This document shows positions 1 to 10,685 of a stretch of DNA of 64,000 nucleotides, piece after piece. This stretch comes from Pseudomonas synxantha (GTDB lineage: Bacteria > Pseudomonadota > Gammaproteobacteria > Pseudomonadales > Pseudomonadaceae). The position numbers and the translations under genes are program-made. Position 1 is the stretch's first letter. Each line of letters opens with the position of its first letter. Under the pieces are notes generated by a model. That model did not search any database. It was not told where the DNA came from and was given only the letters and a program-made list of their open reading frames with translations. The DNA is taken from positions 4,278,001 to 4,342,000 of the forward strand of contig NZ_LT629786.1 in NCBI RefSeq assembly GCF_900105675.1. Direction: 5' to 3'.

Positions 1-1354
1 CAGCACGGGCCACAGCGCGGTCGATCCCGGTGTTTTCCAGCAACAGCAGGAACTCACTGCCGGCCATACGTGCCGCAGTGTCGCTGGCCAGCAGGCTCAT
101 GGACAGGCAACGACTGGCTTCGCGCAACATTTGCTCGACACCCTGGGGGCCGAAGCTTTCATTGATGACCCGGTAGTTTTCAATCCCCAGGTACAGCAGC
201 ACCACCGGCCGCCGCGCACTGATCGCACTGCCCAGGCGCTCCATGGCCAGGGCGCGATTGGGCAGGCCAGTGAGCGGGTCATGCAAGGCGTTATGGGCCA
301 GTTGCCGTTCGCGCATGGCGATACCGCTTTGCATGGCATTGAAGGCGCGGGCCAGCAGGCCGAACTCATCATGGCTACGCACCCGCACCGGTGTGCGGTA
401 GTCACCGGCACCTATGCGTTCGGCGGCTTGCACCAACGCATCGAGGGGGCGCGACACTCGCCGTGCAAGCAACAACGCCGCCGCCAGGGAGACCAGCAAC
501 ACCGCCAGGGCAATTGCGAGAAATTGCCGGTCCAGCGGTGCAAAGGATTGCAGGGCATGGTCCAGCGGGCTTTGCAGCAAGACGCGCACCTCATCGCGTT
601 CACCGGCGTTGGCCAAAGGCAGTACTTGGCTGAGCACGCGCTGGCCATGAAACAGATACACCTGCGCCTGCGGTTCGAGGCGCGCCGCACGCAGCAGGCT
701 GGTGACCGTAGCGCGGTAGCCATCGGGTTGGGTCGTAAAGAGCTGGCCGACACGGTCGTCCTGCACACTGAGAAACGACACCTCAAGGTTGCTCATGGAC
801 CGTAGCTCATGGGCAAATTGCGCATCCATGGGGAAGCCCATGACCACGCGGGCGATGGGCTGCGGGTCGAGCATTTCCTTTTGCACCAGTAAGTAGGGTT
901 GCCCATCCATCGCCACGATCAGCATTTGCTGACTGCTGCGCCGCGCCTGGCGCAACGCCTCCTGATAGGGAAACAGCTGGCCCCGAGCCAGCACTGGTAA
1001 CGTACTGGCGATGACCTTGTCATCGAGATCAAGTACGAACACCGCACTGGAGCTGACCCCGGTCCCATGCCGACGCAGCGCCGCTTGTATCTCCGTGGCC
1101 TCGCCGCTGGCCACCGCACGCTTGAAAGGACCGTCGACGGTGAGCCAGTCCAAGCCGTATTGCAGGCGGCGACCGCGCAGATCCAACAAGCGTTCGAACA
1201 CCTGTCGACCGGTGTTCAACTGCACCTCGGCCTGGTTTTCCACGGCGCGGGTAGTGGCAGCCTTGACCGCGAAGTAAGTCGCGACCACGACCACCAGCAA
1301 CAACAGCGCCAACACCGCGGCAATGCGGGTTTGAAAAGTGTGGCGCCACTGCAT
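1..1354 (-). CDS. Membrane sensor with HAMP and degenerate GGDEF domain (3' end outside window)
   Basis: A continuous reading frame runs from an ATG at 1354 (AGAGGG seven bases upstream; in-frame ATGs at 1360 and 1408 are possible) to the left edge of the window. The N-terminus has one hydrophobic helix (about residues 11-31), then a periplasmic sensory stretch, a HAMP-like linker near residue 305, and the diguanylate-cyclase signature HDPLTGLPNR near residue 365. At residues 431-435 the GGDEF motif reads AGSEF, so cyclase activity is doubtful. Many such proteins continue into an EAL phosphodiesterase domain, but that part is not visible here. The likely role is cyclic-di-GMP signalling at the inner membrane; the ligand is unknown. 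Confidence 0.85.
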   Translation of the reverse strand, partial: MQWRHTFQTRIAAVLALLLLVVVVATYFAVKAATTRAVENQAEVQLNTGRQVFERLLDLRGRRLQYGLDWLTVDGPFKRAVASGEATEIQAALRRHGTGVSSSAVFVLDLDDKVIASTLPVLARGQLFPYQEALRQARRSSQQMLIVAMDGQPYLLVQKEMLDPQPIARVVMGFPMDAQFAHELRSMSNLEVSFLSVQDDRVGQLFTTQPDGYRATVTSLLRAARLEPQAQVYLFHGQRVLSQVLPLANAGERDEVRVLLQSPLDHALQSFAPLDRQFLAIALAVLLVSLAAALLLARRVSRPLDALVQAAERIGAGDYRTPVRVRSHDEFGLLARAFNAMQSGIAMRERQLAHNALHDPLTGLPNRALAMERLGSAISARRPVVLLYLGIENYRVINESFGPQGVEQMLREASRCLSMSLLASDTAARMAGSEFLLLLENTGIDRAVARA

Positions 1355-1444
1355 TGCCATGCCCTCTGGCCGTGCTCGACGCTCTCTGCGCCCCCTTCCT
1401 GTGGTCATACGCGTCCCTGCCAACTGTTAACCTGGCGTCAAAAA

Positions 1445-1467
1445 AATATCCATTTAAATGGGATATT
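1445..1467. promoter_or_regulatory. Near-perfect AT-rich dyad upstream of the sensor gene
   Basis: AATATCC, ATTTAAAT and GGGATATT form an inverted repeat with one unpaired G. It lies 91 bases upstream of the 1354 start, in the spacer shared with the 3' end of nothing else on this side. It could be an operator or promoter element; no known consensus was recognised. Confidence 0.3.
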
Positions 1468-1551
1468 CGGTTTCAGCAGATTAGCTGGGACTGGGCATAA
1501 GTAAACCCAGCAAATACCGAGGGGTTAGCGTCATATTATTGACCAGAGAGG

Positions 1552-2723
1552 TTATGCCCCTCGCGCACGCATAAAGTCCCCCCAACGGCGCACCAGATAG
1601 TTGTGCTCATCCATCACCGAGTTCCACACGGCGATATGCCCCATGCGCTGCTCATAGGAGCCGCCATCGCGCACATCGCCGATATCGATCAACGGCAAGC
1701 CATCGCTGCCCGGCAGCTCCTCCCGCGCCGGCTTGCCCGCGTACCAGTAATCCCATTCGGCGCTGCTCAGGTGATCACGGGTACGCGCCGGGTTGCCGAT
1801 GTAGTAGCCTTGGCGCGCCATGACAGCCCCGGGCCAGCCGCAAAGCCACCAATTCAAGTACGCATAGGCCGCATCCAGCACCGGCCCCTGGGCATGGCGC
1901 GACAAAGACAAGCCGCCGAACCAGGCGCGATAGCCTTCGCGGGGCACCGCCAGGCGGTATTTCACCCCGGCGCGGTGCAGGCGCATCAAGGTCGGCGACC
2001 ACAGGCTCTGGATATCGATGTTCGGGCTGAGCATCAGCTGCGCGGCTTCTTCATCGTCCGACCAGAACGCCGCGAAGTGCCCTTGCTTCTGCTTGCGCAC
2101 CAGGATGTCGGCCAGCACATCGATTTCTTCGATGCTCATATTGCCGATGTCCTTGAAAGTCGCCAGCCCGGCGCCCTGCACCGCCAACGCCGCATCCAGG
2201 GCACCGATGGCGGCGTCGCTCTGCAAGGCGGTGCGCGCCCCCCAGGCCGGGTCCAGCAACCAGCCCCAGCTTTCGTTGCGGCTGCAAAAGCCTTCAGGCA
2301 AACGCTCGGGGCGGTAAGCGAAACTGTCGGCGTTGTGGGTCAGGGGCAGCATGCTGATGCGCTCGGTGACGGTGCTGCCGAGGCTGCCATCGTGCTGCAC
2401 GAACAGACGTTCGCTGGGCACGCTGCCGCTGCCCAGGCGGTCGCCTGCAGACAAGCGCCCGCGCTTGGGCAGGTCATTGATCTCATGCCACAGGGCAATA
2501 CGCCGGGTGTCGATGGGCTGGATCGCCCGTGCCGGCCAGACGAAGTCAACGTTGTGGAACCACTGGTCATACAGGTCATAGCTATCGGGTTGCATCACCG
2601 CGATGCGCTGGGCCTGCTCGACATCGTGCACCTGGTATACCAGGCGAATACCCAGGTCCTGTTCGGCGCGCACGCGCAGCGTTTCAAGCAGAGTCACGGA
2701 TGTGCCAAGGACACGCAGGGTGA

Positions 2724-2727
<4 letters not shown>
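1552..2727 (-). CDS. Extracellular solute-binding-like protein lacking a signal peptide
   Basis: The 391-residue protein resembles the PotD/SfuA class of periplasmic ABC binding proteins. It opens with a beta-strand and helix (ITLRVLGTSVTLLETLR) like the start of the mature fold, and has Trp/Tyr-rich ligand-pocket segments in the C-terminal half. No hydrophobic leader precedes the fold, and no ABC permease or ATPase gene is nearby. The start overlaps the stop of the CobW gene by four bases (ATGA), so it is the last gene of the eight-gene operon. Either export uses an unseen route or the protein binds a pathway intermediate in the cytoplasm. The fold assignment is fairly good; the function is unknown. 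Confidence 0.7.
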
Positions 2728-3694
<967 letters not shown>

Positions 3695-3698
<4 letters not shown>

Positions 3699-3994
3699 AC
3701 AGCCGACTCCAGGTGATCCAAGAGGTGCGAATCAAGGGGATCCAAGGGTCGGCCCAGCATGTTTTCAGCTGCTTGCCAGAGTTGATCCAGACCGCTCGCC
3801 AGCGCCTGTTTACCGGTGGCACCGAGCAGCAGATACGACGCGCCCTGGAAATCTTCAACCTTGAGCCGGAACACCACCAGCACCTGGTTGATCGCCGCGA
3901 TCCGGCGCAGGCGCTCACGACGTCGCGGTAACTCGTCACCCAAGGGATCGCTCCAGTGCAAATCCTCACCTAACAGCCCGCAGAGTCCGCACAT
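3695..3994 (-). CDS. Conserved 99-residue protein with N-terminal CGLC motif
   Basis: The start is the ATG at 3994, which gives MCGLCGLLGED at the N-terminus; a longer frame upstream only reads into the neighbouring dehydrogenase. The CxxC pair at residues 2-5 suggests metal or thiol chemistry. The rest is mostly helical, with no membrane segment. It sits 13 bases after the first SDR gene and overlaps the CobW start by four bases. I do not recognise the family. Coupling to a metallochaperone suggests an accessory or maturation role, which is an inference only. Confidence 0.75.
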
Positions 3995-4007
3995 GGCTAC
4001 ACCTCGT

Positions 4008-4757
4008 TCATGGCATGACATCGCCGGAGTTCGGGCCCAGGGTCTGGCCGACAAACAGATTGCCGCCTGGCTCACTGGCCAGCAGTACCGCCACCGGCGC
4101 GACTTCGTCCGCCAGGCCGAAACGGCCCAGGGGCAACTCGGCGGCCTTTGCGCGTTTCCAGCTGTCGCTGATGCCGCCCACCAACGGCGTCTCGATAGGC
4201 CCAGGCGCGATGGCATTGACCAGCACATTGTCCTTGGCCACTTCCAGTGCCAGGGATTTGGTAAAGCCGATCACCCCAGCCTTGGCTGCGGCGTAATGGG
4301 TCAACTCGGCGCCGCCTTTGATGCCCAGCTGCGAGGCAACGTTAATGATCCGTCCCCAACGCTGTGCAAGCATATGCGGCAAGGCGCGCTGGCTGGCGAT
4401 AAAGACGCTGGTGAGATCGACACGCAGCATGTCGTTCCACATCTCGATGCTTAACTCGACACAGCGCGCCTGGGTGAGCATGCCGGCGTTGTTGACCAGG
4501 ATATCGATACCGCCAAAATGTTCGACGCAACGGTCGACACTGGCCTGTGCGCCTTCAACGCTGCCGACATCGGCCAAGCACTCGAACACCTCGGCGCCGA
4601 GATTGCGGCAGGTGATGGCGGTTTCGGCCAGGCTCGCAGCGTCGCGGTCGGCCAGCAGCAGGCGTGCACCTTCGGCGGCGTAGGCCCGGGCGATGGCGGC
4701 ACCGATGCCACTGCCGGCGCCGGTGATGACGGCGCGGCGATGGGTGAGTTGATTCAT
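4008..4757 (-). CDS. SDR family NAD(P)-dependent oxidoreductase
   Basis: The 249-residue classical short-chain dehydrogenase has the cofactor motif TGAGSGIG (residues 12-19), NNAG, a catalytic serine region VASQLG and the active-site YAAAK. The start at 4757 is set by AGGAG upstream of the ATG; an upstream ATG at 4817 lacks support. The C-terminal end has the FVGQTLGPNSGDVMP tail typical of FabG-like enzymes. It probably oxidises or reduces an alcohol/ketone intermediate of the operon pathway; the substrate cannot be told from sequence. Confidence 0.9.
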   Translation of the reverse strand: MNQLTHRRAVITGAGSGIGAAIARAYAAEGARLLLADRDAASLAETAITCRNLGAEVFECLADVGSVEGAQASVDRCVEHFGGIDILVNNAGMLTQARCVELSIEMWNDMLRVDLTSVFIASQRALPHMLAQRWGRIINVASQLGIKGGAELTHYAAAKAGVIGFTKSLALEVAKDNVLVNAIAPGPIETPLVGGISDSWKRAKAAELPLGRFGLADEVAPVAVLLASEPGGNLFVGQTLGPNSGDVMP

Positions 4758-4833
4758 AAAAAACTCCTGGAAAACACAGTTCCAATGCGGGAGGGCGGTC
4801 GCACCGCCCCTTCTCATTTTTGGATTGAGTACA

Positions 4834-5595
4834 TCAGTCAGGCCAGCGCACGGTCAGGCCGCCATCGATGACGATGCTTTGGCCGGTCAAATAGCTCGAT
4901 GCATCACTGGTCAAGAACTGCACCAACGACGCGACTTCATCGGCCCGTCCTACCCGGCCCAACGGGATCGCCCGCGCTGCTTTGGCCAAGCCCTCGGGGC
5001 CCAGCGAATTCTTCGCGTCCAGCGACTGCGGCGTCTCGATCAACCCCGGGATCACCGCATTGCAACGAATACCCAATGCCGCCAACTCCACCGCCAACGA
5101 CCGACATAGCCCCGGCACCCCTGCCTTGGCCGCCGCATAATGGCTATGCTCCTGCCAGCCATACACGCCGCCGGCAATCGATGAAATCGCCACCAGTGCG
5201 CCGCCTTCCTTCATATGCCGGGTCGCGGCGCGAAAGGTGCGCATCACCCCGGTCAGGTCGACATTGAGCATTTCATCCCACAGCGCGTCGGTCATTTCCA
5301 ACAAGGGTGCACGGCGTAACAAACCGGCATTGGCCACCGCGTAGTCCAGGCGCCCGAAATGCGCCACGGCCTGCTCGGCCAAGGCGTCCACCGAGGCGCT
5401 GTTGCCCACGTCCAACGGCAGCATCAGGCACTCACCGCCAGCCTCTTGCACGAATGACACGGTGGTCTGCGGGTCATGGGGATCGGCCGGGTAATACCCG
5501 CCCATCACCGCTACGCCATTGCGCGCATAGGCCACGGCGAGGGCTTGGCCGATGCCGCTGGCGGCACCGGTGATCAAGGCAACTTTAGGCGTCAT
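4834..5595 (-). CDS. SDR family NAD(P)-dependent oxidoreductase (second copy)
   Basis: The 253-residue SDR has TGAASGIG (residues 10-17), a VANAG motif, ISSIAGG as the serine segment and YAAAK as the catalytic pair. The start at 5595 has AAGGAGAG just upstream. It begins ten bases after the MFS transporter stop and lies 76 bases ahead of the other SDR. The two SDRs are clearly different in sequence, so they are not a recent duplication and probably act on successive or alternative intermediates. Confidence 0.9.
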   Translation of the reverse strand: MTPKVALITGAASGIGQALAVAYARNGVAVMGGYYPADPHDPQTTVSFVQEAGGECLMLPLDVGNSASVDALAEQAVAHFGRLDYAVANAGLLRRAPLLEMTDALWDEMLNVDLTGVMRTFRAATRHMKEGGALVAISSIAGGVYGWQEHSHYAAAKAGVPGLCRSLAVELAALGIRCNAVIPGLIETPQSLDAKNSLGPEGLAKAARAIPLGRVGRADEVASLVQFLTSDASSYLTGQSIVIDGGLTVRWPD

Positions 5596-5605
5596 CACTC
5601 TCTCC

Positions 5606-6946
5606 TTACTGAACGGTTTCCGGACGCACATGGCGTGCGGCAAACATCAAGGCGCCGGACAAGAAGCACGGTAGTGCGCCGAACCACAGCGCGGCGGTCT
5701 GCCAGTCACTGCCGGCGGCCAGCACTTGGGTCGCGCCAAAGCCGGCGACCACCGCGCCGATCGGGCCCATGGCGTGGATGATCGCGCCGCCGGTGGCGCG
5801 GATGCTGGTGGGGAAACTCTCGCTGATAAAGAACAGCGCTGCCGAGTAAGGCCCGATCAGGAAGAACAGGCCCAGGCTGTACAGCCCGACCACCATCGGC
5901 AAATTGCTCGGCCCAAATAGCATGCCGGCAAACGCCAGGCCGCCGAGCATCCAGCCCAGGGCGATGACATTGCGGCGACCGATCTTGTCGCCCATCCAGC
6001 CGTGGCTGAGGTAGCCGCAGTAGCCCACCAGGTTCGACAGCACCAGGATGATCAGCGAGTTCTCGAAGGAGATGTGGTGCACGCTGACGATCACCGAAGT
6101 CCCCAACACGCTGAACACCTGGATCGCCGCCCAGTTGAGCAACAGCGCGGCACCGATCACCAGGGTGGCGCGGCGGGCCGGGCCACGGAACGCGGCCTTG
6201 AGGCCAGCCTTGCTGTGTTCGTCGTAATCCACGTCGTAGGTCAGCGCGACGTTCTGCGCTTCGCTCACCGCGCCGCTTTTGCGCAGTTGGCTGATGCGCT
6301 GATGGATCTGGAACTGCGGGCTCTCCTTGAGCTTGCGTGCCATGATCGCAATCACAATGGCCGGGATCGCGGCGAAGACGAAGCAGCCCTGCCAGCCGAT
6401 GATTGGCAGCAACAACGCGGTCAACCCTGCTGCGATCAATGCACCCACTGGCCAGCCGCCCTGCACCAGGCTGTAGATGAAGCCGCGACGCTTGGTCAGC
6501 CGTGGGTCTTGCGAGGCGCCATACAACTCGCTCAGATAGGTGGCGTTGACCGTTTCCTCGGCATAACCCAGGCCGCCCAACGAACGGATCAGAATCAGCG
6601 GCGACTTGCCCCATGCCCCGCCGATCGCGGTGAGCGCCGAGCACAATGCAGAGCCGGCCACGGTAAAGATGATGCCCGTGCGCCGGCCCAATTTATCGAC
6701 GACGGGGCCAATGGCGAATGCCACCACCGCCGTGCCCACCGCCACCCAGGTCGCGATCTCGGCTTGCTCCACTTCACCCCAGCCAAAGTGCCGGCCGATT
6801 TCCGGCAGCAAGGTGCCGAACAGAATGAAGTCGTACACCGCAAATACCCAGGCGAAAAACGCGATCCAGGTGGCAAAGCGCACTTCCTGGGACGTCAATT
6901 GCCGGGGTTTCCAGCCAGTCAGGTCAAGCTTGTTGTAGATAGACAT
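5606..6946 (-). CDS. MFS transporter, probable metabolite:proton symporter
   Basis: The 446-residue protein has about twelve membrane segments and the cytoplasmic loop VDKLGRRTG between helices 2 and 3, which is the major-facilitator signature. A second copy, GDKIGRRNV, lies in the second half. The central loop (about residues 200-250) is long and charged. It lies 29 bases after the deacetylase-fold hydrolase gene and ten bases before an SDR gene. It is likely the uptake system for the operon substrate; the substrate is not known. Confidence 0.88.
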   Translation of the reverse strand: MSIYNKLDLTGWKPRQLTSQEVRFATWIAFFAWVFAVYDFILFGTLLPEIGRHFGWGEVEQAEIATWVAVGTAVVAFAIGPVVDKLGRRTGIIFTVAGSALCSALTAIGGAWGKSPLILIRSLGGLGYAEETVNATYLSELYGASQDPRLTKRRGFIYSLVQGGWPVGALIAAGLTALLLPIIGWQGCFVFAAIPAIVIAIMARKLKESPQFQIHQRISQLRKSGAVSEAQNVALTYDVDYDEHSKAGLKAAFRGPARRATLVIGAALLLNWAAIQVFSVLGTSVIVSVHHISFENSLIILVLSNLVGYCGYLSHGWMGDKIGRRNVIALGWMLGGLAFAGMLFGPSNLPMVVGLYSLGLFFLIGPYSAALFFISESFPTSIRATGGAIIHAMGPIGAVVAGFGATQVLAAGSDWQTAALWFGALPCFLSGALMFAARHVRPETVQ

Positions 6947-6975
6947 GGATCGCGCCTCGGGGGGTGGTCAAAGGG

Positions 6976-7854
6976 TCAGGTACGCGGTTGGCGACGGATA
7001 AAATCATCGGCGATTTCGTCGAAGGTGACGAAGCGCACGCCGGCATGGCTCTGGATATGCTCGATCAGGCGCTCCAGCATCAGCAGCACTTGCGGGCGAC
7101 CGGACACGTCGGGGTGGATGGTCATGGTGAACACCGCGTGTTCGTGCTCGCGGTAGACCCAGTCGAACTGGTCGCGCCACATTTCTTCCAGGTGGCGCGG
7201 GTTGACGAAGCCGTGGCTGTTGGGAGCTTTCTTGATGAACATCATCGGCGGCAGGTCGTCGAGGTACCAGTTGGCCGGGATCTCCACCAGATCGGTTTCC
7301 TCGCCGCGCACCAGGGGTTTCATCCAGGTGTCGGGGTGCTGGCTGTAGTCGATCTTGGTCCAGCTGTCACCCTTGCGCACGTAGTAAGGGTGGAAATCGT
7401 TATGCATCAGGCTGTGGTCGTACTTGATGCCTTTTTTCAACAACAGCTCGTTGGTGACCTTGCTGAATTCCCACCAGGGCGCGACGTAGCCGGTGGGGCG
7501 TTTGCCAGTGACCTGGGTGATCAGCTCGATGGACTTGTCGAGCACGATTTCTTCCTGCTCGGCGGTCATGGCGATGGGGTTTTCGTGGCTGTAGCCATGC
7601 ACACCGATTTCGTGGCCGGCATCAGCCACCGCCTTCATCTGCTCGGGGAAGGTTTCCATCGAGTGCCCCGGGATAAACCAGGTGGTGCGCAGGCCGTAGC
7701 GTTCAAACAGTTTGAGCAGGCGTGGCGCGCCGACTTCGCCGGCAAACAGGCCGCGGGAGATATCGTCGGGCGAGTCTTCGCCCCCATAGGAACCCAGCCA
7801 GCCGGCGACGGCGTCCACGTCGACGCCAAATGCACAGAGAATATCTTTAGCCAT
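6976..7854 (-). CDS. Polysaccharide-deacetylase-fold amidohydrolase, resembling cyclic imide hydrolase
   Basis: The 292-residue protein has the NodB-like fold in its short cytosolic version: FGVDVDA (Asp12, Asp14) and HGYSH (His86, His90) form the metal site, with no signal peptide. This matches the PuuE/HpPgdA branch, which includes allantoinase-like enzymes and, as I recall, the roughly 293-residue zinc-dependent cyclic imide hydrolase of Pseudomonas putida. The gene follows the amidase by 11 bases. Ring opening of an imide here followed by half-amide cleavage by the amidase would make biochemical sense. The fold is certain; the imide substrate is inferred. Confidence 0.85.
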   Translation of the reverse strand: MAKDILCAFGVDVDAVAGWLGSYGGEDSPDDISRGLFAGEVGAPRLLKLFERYGLRTTWFIPGHSMETFPEQMKAVADAGHEIGVHGYSHENPIAMTAEQEEIVLDKSIELITQVTGKRPTGYVAPWWEFSKVTNELLLKKGIKYDHSLMHNDFHPYYVRKGDSWTKIDYSQHPDTWMKPLVRGEETDLVEIPANWYLDDLPPMMFIKKAPNSHGFVNPRHLEEMWRDQFDWVYREHEHAVFTMTIHPDVSGRPQVLLMLERLIEHIQSHAGVRFVTFDEIADDFIRRQPRT

Positions 7855-7865
7855 GGTGTGTCTCC

Positions 7866-9212
7866 TTAAACGTTAAGTACGGATTCGACGGCCAACGCAC
7901 CACGCAACAGGCGTGCGTCTTCCCCCGTCGGTGCGCTGAGCAGCAGCCCGGTGGGCAAGCCCTGGGCATCGCGGCCGCTGGGCAAGCTGACGCCCGGCAT
8001 GTCGAGCAAACTGCCGGGCATGGTCAGGCGCAGGGTGGCGAGATTAGTGGTGGCGAACAGCTCATCGTCGGCCTCCAGCGCTGCCAACGCTGGGGCGACA
8101 TGGGCCACCGTCGGGGTGATCAGCAGGGCGCCGTCGAGGTCGTCGATCAACTGCTGTTGCAGGCGCCGGCGCCCTTCGATCAGGTGCATGAGCTGGCTGG
8201 CCGGCAGTGAGCGTGCGGCTTCGAGGCGACGCCGCACACGGGGGTCTAGTTGCTCGGCATCGGCGCTATTGAGCAAGGCTTCGTGCAAAGCGAATGCTTC
8301 GAATGAACCGAGCCAGCCGTGCGCCTCGATCAGCGCAAGGGTGGCCTGGAAAGTGGCGGACGGACGCACCTCGACTAACGCACCGGCGGCCTTCAATTGA
8401 TCGACGGCATGTAGCAGGTTAATGCGTACGACCGGCTCGATATTGTCCAGGGTGCCTTGCTCCAGCACCCAGCGCTGGCCCTTGAGGCTGCCGGCGATGT
8501 GGCGTTGGCTACGGCCAGTACGGCCAGTGAGCACATCATCGATGGCCAGCGCATCGCGCACGCTGCGGGTCAGCGGGCCGAGGCTGTCGAGGGTGTGTGC
8601 CAGGGGGAAAACGCCTTCGCGGCTGTAGCGCCGGCAACTGCTGCGGTAGCCCACCACGCCGTTGAGCGCGGCAGGAATGCGGATCGAGCCGGCGGTATCG
8701 GTGCCCATGGCAATCGGCACAATACCGGCCGCCAGGGCAACCGCCGACCCCGAGGACGAGCCTCCGGGAATGCGTGGTTGATCACTGCTATTGGGGTTGT
8801 GGGGCGTGCCGAAATGCGGGTTGAGACCCAGGCCGGAATACGCCAGCTCGCTGAGGTTGGTCTTGCCCAGGCTGACCATGCCAGCGCGGCACAACAGCCC
8901 AACACTGGGGGCGTCATGCGCAGCAGGCGCCGCGTTGCGGCGGTAAGCAGCACCGGCCGTGGTGACGGTGCCCGCCATGTCGAACAAATCTTTCCAGGCC
9001 AATGGCACGCCATCGAATACGCTCAAGGGCTGCCCGGCACGCCAACGGGCAGCCGAGGCCTCGGCTTCACGCCGGGCGCGCTCGACGGTCAGGGAGATGA
9101 AAACGCTGGGGGCCATGCTCGCGTGAACGAGGGCCTGTTCAAGCACCTGCACCGGGTCGCTGTGACCGCTGGCGAATGCTTCGGCCATTGAGGTGGCGTC
9201 TGACATCGGCAT
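7866..9212 (-). CDS. Amidase signature family protein
   Basis: The 448-residue amidase has the full Ser-cisSer-Lys triad: Lys74 in AWKDLFD, Ser152 in GGSSSGSA and Ser176 in [10 protein letters not shown]. There is no signal peptide, so it acts in the cytoplasm. An in-frame ATG at 9206 is an alternative start. It is the first gene of the eight-gene minus-strand operon, directly behind the dyad at 9223-9251. Its likely job is hydrolysis of a linear amide, possibly the half-amide produced by the downstream hydrolase; the substrate is an inference. Confidence 0.92.
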   Translation of the reverse strand: MPMSDATSMAEAFASGHSDPVQVLEQALVHASMAPSVFISLTVERARREAEASAARWRAGQPLSVFDGVPLAWKDLFDMAGTVTTAGAAYRRNAAPAAHDAPSVGLLCRAGMVSLGKTNLSELAYSGLGLNPHFGTPHNPNSSDQPRIPGGSSSGSAVALAAGIVPIAMGTDTAGSIRIPAALNGVVGYRSSCRRYSREGVFPLAHTLDSLGPLTRSVRDALAIDDVLTGRTGRSQRHIAGSLKGQRWVLEQGTLDNIEPVVRINLLHAVDQLKAAGALVEVRPSATFQATLALIEAHGWLGSFEAFALHEALLNSADAEQLDPRVRRRLEAARSLPASQLMHLIEGRRRLQQQLIDDLDGALLITPTVAHVAPALAALEADDELFATTNLATLRLTMPGSLLDMPGVSLPSGRDAQGLPTGLLLSAPTGEDARLLRGALAVESVLNV

Positions 9213-9537
9213 ACCCTTATATAAACGTACATATTAATAAAATGTACGTTTTATAAAGGCAGCTTTCGTGCCAGTCTCGTTAGAGGATTCCTCCCTAGCT
9301 CGACGGTCTCCCTTCGAACCATCGAGCTAGATAGTTTTTCATGAAATAAAAATCTCGCGAAGGCATCCACCTAAATCGCGAGTAAAATAATGTACCTTTC
9401 ATTAAAAAGTACGTTTTGGTGCAAAAAAGTAACAGTCCCATGTTTACAGCCCCAAAAAAGTGCCGTCGACGTGGCGCAGAGTGACAGACGCATCTATGAG
9501 AGAATCCCTGGCCACCGTCCACAGCCACAGGAAAGCT
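9213..9537. promoter_or_regulatory. Divergent control region of the amidase operon and its GntR regulator
   Basis: This 325-base spacer contains a perfect inverted repeat, AAACGTACAT and ATGTACGTTT separated by nine bases (9223-9251), 11 bases upstream of the amidase start. Related half-sites occur nearer the regulator: ATGTACCTTT (about 9390) and AAGTACGTTTT (9408-9418). A hairpin with 13-14-base arms lies at 9295-9330 and is followed by a short T run. The arrangement fits repression of both promoters by the adjacent GntR protein; binding is inferred. Confidence 0.6.
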
Positions 9538-10527
9538 ATGAAAGCAGTGTCCGCCTCGGCGTCCCGTTACGCGATGATCCACCGAGTTTTGCGCGACGCG
9601 ATCGTCAACGGCACCGCGCGCCACGGGCTGGTCCTGCTCGAGGCGCCGCTGGCCGACTTGTTCGGTACCAGCCGCGTACCGGTGCGTAAGGCGCTGGACC
9701 TGCTGCATGCCGAAGGGCTGATTTGCCGTTTCAACGGCCGCGGTTACCTGATCAACCCCGACGGCCTGGCCATCGAGCCCCTGCGCCTGCCCTTGAGCCA
9801 CGGACACCTGGGCCTGAACCATGAAGACGAGTTGGTAGACACCCGGCCGCTGGGCGAGCGAATTGTCGAGGAGATCGGCGCGGCGTTGTCTACCTGCATC
9901 GCCTTCGGTCATTACCGCCTGGACGAGCAAGCCGCCGCCGACCACTACGGCGTCAGCCGCGCCGTGGTGCGCGAAGCACTGATGCGCCTGCGCGACCGTG
10001 GCCTGGTGGAGAAAGAACCTTACTCCCAATGGCTCGCAGGGCCGCTGACTGCCCGTGAAGTCACCGAAGACTACGAATTGCGCGCTTGTTTGGAGCCCGA
10101 AGCCCTGCGCCAGAGTGCACCGGGCCTGGACCGCGTCATGCTCCAGGCCATGCTGCAGCGCGTGCTCGACGCCCAGGACAGCCCCCATTGCAGCCTGGAA
10201 GCCATCGAACAGATCGAGCAGGACTTGCACCAGCACTGCCTCGCCGGCCTGCAGAACCGCAAGATCGCCGCCCTGATCCGCCAGGGCCAAAGCCCGATGA
10301 TTATCAGCCGAATTTTCCATCGTTTACTGGGGATCGGCGCCGATCCTGCCATGCTCGCCGAACATCGCTTGATTCTTGAATTGTTGCTGCATGGGGCGTT
10401 CGATGCCGCAGCGTTGAATCTGCGCGAGCATTTGCAGCGAGCCAGGCAGCGGATGTTGCAGCGATTGAAGGTGCTATCGGTGTTGCCGGAACAGCCGCTG
10501 CCTGCGTATCTGCACAAAATCAGCTGA
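9538..10527 (+). CDS. GntR-type regulator with two winged-helix domains
   Basis: The ATG at 9538 has AGGAAA five bases upstream and gives 329 residues; an in-frame ATG at 9460 is less likely. Two GntR helix-turn-helix segments are visible: LFGTSRVPVRKALDLLHAEG (about 41-60) and HYGVSRAVVREALMRLRDRG (about 136-155). The C-terminal all-helical part looks like an FCD ligand domain. Ordinary FadR-type regulators carry one such DNA-binding domain. It is divergent from the amidase operon and probably controls it and itself through the ACGTACAT-type sites. Confidence 0.85.
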   Translation: MKAVSASASRYAMIHRVLRDAIVNGTARHGLVLLEAPLADLFGTSRVPVRKALDLLHAEGLICRFNGRGYLINPDGLAIEPLRLPLSHGHLGLNHEDELVDTRPLGERIVEEIGAALSTCIAFGHYRLDEQAAADHYGVSRAVVREALMRLRDRGLVEKEPYSQWLAGPLTAREVTEDYELRACLEPEALRQSAPGLDRVMLQAMLQRVLDAQDSPHCSLEAIEQIEQDLHQHCLAGLQNRKIAALIRQGQSPMIISRIFHRLLGIGADPAMLAEHRLILELLLHGAFDAAALNLREHLQRARQRMLQRLKVLSVLPEQPLPAYLHKIS

Positions 10528-10547
10528 TTCAATACGGGTCAACTGTC

Positions 10548-10574
10548 AGGAAGGAGCTTGCCCCCTCCCATACT
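10548..10574. repeat. Decayed REP half-element
   Basis: AGGAGCTTGCCCCCTCCCA matches one arm of the REPIN seen elsewhere in the window, but with a changed left half and no partner arm. It lies between the GntR gene and lon. Confidence 0.5.
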
Positions 10575-10685
10575 CTCCAGGTAGCCGCAGTAATTTCATG
10601 CAATATGTTGCTATCTCACCCCCACCATTGAAACCACTGCTGACCCGCCCCATCTAACCTCCATACTTCCTTATGCAGGTGCCCC

